Of a stretch of DNA of 6,291 bases, positions 5,383-6,291 are shown piece after piece. The translations under genes were made by a program, and so were the position numbers. Source of the DNA: Chloroflexota bacterium (GTDB taxonomy: Bacteria > Chloroflexota > Limnocylindria > Limnocylindrales > CSP1-4); NCBI GenBank assembly GCA_005880805.1, contig VBFZ01000025.1:1-6291 (forward strand), written 5' to 3'. The notes under the pieces are model-generated. The model was not told where the DNA came from. It searched no databases and was given only the letters and a program-made list of their open reading frames with translations. Positions within the stretch are counted from its first letter, which is position 1. Each line of letters begins with the position of its first letter.

Positions 5383-5910
5383 ATGAACCGATTCACCGAA
5401 GCCACCCGAAACCTGCTGCAGCGCCGTCGGTCGTTGACGGCCGGGGTGGTGGCCGCTCTCGGGTTGCTCCTCATCGTCGTCTCGATCGCCAGCGCGTCGC
5501 CGCCATCAGGCGTGACCCCGACGATCCTGGCACGCGGCAGCTACGACGCCTTCAAGGTGATGGCGTATCCCGACGCCGGAGGCCTCTTCAAGGCCGAGGC
5601 CAAGGCACCGATCGACGTCGTCGTTCGCCGCCACGAATACGTGGCCGGCGGCTCGACCGGCTGGCATGCCCACCCATATCCCGTGTTCATCACGGTGATC
5701 CAGGGCACGCTGACCTTCTACGAGCGAGACGACCCGACCTGCACGCCGAAGGTCGTCCACACCGGCGAGGGCTACGTCGATTCCGGTCGCGGTCACATCG
5801 GCCGGAACGAGACCGGCGCGCCGGCAGTCGACATCAGCGTGATCATGGCTCCGGTCGGCGCCGCGTTCCGGACGGAGCTGTCCGCCCCATCGCCCTACTG
5901 CGGGTTCTGA
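5383..5910 (+). CDS. Exported cupin-domain protein
   Basis: This 175-residue protein has an N-terminal export signal or anchor: a basic stretch with RRR (14-16), a hydrophobic core at about 19-37, and a possible signal-peptidase site in the SIASASP region (34-40). The rest is one small beta-barrel cupin. Motif 1 is GWHAHPYPVFITVIQGTLTF (93-112), with candidate metal ligands H95 and H97. Motif 2 is the region around H138 (SGRGHIGRNET, 134-144). The glutamate usual in motif 1 is replaced (V101). E114 in TFYERDD is a possible substitute ligand. DDPTC with C120 and the C-terminal C173 could form a disulfide outside the cell. The same HxH-without-Glu pattern is, as I recall, typical of a small secreted actinobacterial/chloroflexal cupin family of unknown function. 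It lies 98 nt after the propeller gene on the same strand and may be controlled with the sigma operon. Enzymatic activity cannot be inferred. Confidence 0.85.
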   Translation: MNRFTEATRNLLQRRRSLTAGVVAALGLLLIVVSIASASPPSGVTPTILARGSYDAFKVMAYPDAGGLFKAEAKAPIDVVVRRHEYVAGGSTGWHAHPYPVFITVIQGTLTFYERDDPTCTPKVVHTGEGYVDSGRGHIGRNETGAPAVDISVIMAPVGAAFRTELSAPSPYCGF

Positions 5911-5922
5911 GTCCAGCGCGGG

Positions 5923-5953
5923 CCGGGATCAGGCGTTCGACGCCGGATCCCGG
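5923..5953 (+). terminator. Strong hairpin, probable terminator after the cupin gene
   Basis: CCGGGATC (5923-5930) pairs perfectly with GATCCCGG (5946-5953). After one A/G mismatch an inner stem GGCGT (5932-5936) pairs with ACGCC (5940-5944) around a 3-nt TCG loop. This gives 13 base pairs in 31 nt, beginning 13 nt after the cupin stop. A T-rich tail is absent (TGCGCGGCCTGTTGG follows), as often in high-GC genomes. Because the structure is nearly symmetrical it could act from either strand, but there is no minus-strand gene to end here. Confidence 0.6.
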
Positions 5954-5974
5954 TGCGCGGCCTGTTGGCATGCG

Positions 5975-6039
5975 CCGAGATCGGTTGCTACGTCTCGGAG
6001 ACTATCGGTGAGAGTCGAAGCCCTGTAGGACTTCAGGAG
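5975..6039 (+). promoter_or_regulatory. Leader region of the pterin-dehydratase-like gene: two inverted repeats and ribosome binding site
   Basis: CCGAGA (5975-5980) pairs with TCTCGG (5993-5998) over a 12-nt loop. GAAGCCC (6017-6023) pairs with GGACTTC (6028-6034) with one C/A mismatch and a 4-nt loop. The second hairpin directly abuts the Shine-Dalgarno AGGAG (6035-6039), which is 6 nt before GTG 6046. Just upstream, TTGGCA (5965-5970) resembles a -35 hexamer, but no good -10 stands 16-18 nt away. The promoter therefore stays uncertain. Confidence 0.4.
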
Positions 6040-6045
6040 TCGCCC

Positions 6046-6291
6046 GTGACCGCAAGGATCCTCTCGCGGCAGTTTCACGGGGCGGAGGGCGCCGAGGCGT
6101 GGCGTGTGCTGCCCGACGGCGCCTATGCGTTTTTCCGGAGTGACTCGTTCATCGGGTCCGCCCGATTTATCGATGCGATCAGTGGACTCGTACGCGAGGG
6201 CAACGAGCCCGACATCGACCTCCGACGCGACGGCGTGACTGTTCTGATTCGCGCGTTCAAGGGTCGCGACTACGGCCTCGAGCAGAGCGAC
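6046..6291 (+). CDS. Pterin-4a-carbinolamine dehydratase-like protein, N-terminal part (runs off right edge)
   Basis: The first 82 codons of a gene continue past the window. The protein reads like the 4a-hydroxytetrahydrobiopterin dehydratase (PCD/DCoH) fold: W19-R20 start a strand (AWRVLPDGAYAFFRS, 18-32), then the amphipathic helix SFIGSARFIDAISGLVRE (34-51), the motif segment GNEPDIDLRRDGVTVLI (52-68), and YGLEQSD (76-82), where family members have a glycine-leucine turn before a conserved Asp. True enzymes carry a His-His-Pro motif that handles the carbinolamine hydroxyl. Here the aligned positions read N53-E54-P55, so classic catalysis is doubtful. GTG 6046 is supported by AGGAG 6 nt upstream, and the gene follows a probable terminator, so it is likely an independent unit. 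No phenylalanine hydroxylase or pterin gene is visible. The assignment rests on pattern recognition of a divergent fragment. Confidence 0.6.
   Translation, partial: MTARILSRQFHGAEGAEAWRVLPDGAYAFFRSDSFIGSARFIDAISGLVREGNEPDIDLRRDGVTVLIRAFKGRDYGLEQSD

Overview
The window is high-GC bacterial DNA (clearly above 60% by eye) with tightly packed genes and frequent GTG starts. The gene families suggest Chloroflexota (Limnocylindria-like) or Actinomycetota: a DUF6194 protein, RibD_C-type reductases, an ECF sigma factor coupled to a membrane-anchored PD40 propeller, and a secreted cupin. This placement is an inference from family recognition, not a phylogenetic result.

Left half, minus strand, read from 3174 down to 1. 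Two adjacent dihydrofolate-reductase-like (RibD C-terminal fold) proteins lie 25 nt apart, each with a good Shine-Dalgarno sequence. After a 62-nt gap comes a 448-residue ferritin-like protein of the iminophenyl-pyruvate dimer synthase (VioB/RebD/StaD-type) family. Then comes a DUF6194 protein, and finally the first codons of another gene cut by the left edge, whose GTG overlaps the preceding stop. The ferritin-like and DUF6194 genes have no Shine-Dalgarno sequence. Each instead has a TANNNT -10-like hexamer exactly 6 nt before its start codon, which suggests leaderless transcripts.

Right half, plus strand. A gap of about 245 nt (3175-3419) separates the divergent reductase and sigma-factor genes and should hold promoters for both. 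The ECF sigma factor overlaps by ATGA a 434-residue protein made of a short cytoplasmic N-terminus, one membrane helix and an extracytoplasmic TolB/PD40 beta-propeller. That protein occupies the usual anti-sigma position but lacks the zinc anti-sigma Cys/His motif. After 98 nt comes a small exported cupin protein, followed by a strong hairpin (5923-5953) as probable terminator. Last is the start of a pterin-4a-carbinolamine-dehydratase-like protein that runs off the right edge.

The most coherent functional unit is the sigma factor plus membrane propeller, probably an envelope-signal-responsive switch, with the secreted cupin as a possible target. I see no mobile element, CRISPR array, tRNA or rRNA. 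I cannot claim a new system. The non-canonical sigma/propeller pair and the ferritin-like enzyme without visible pathway partners are the best leads.
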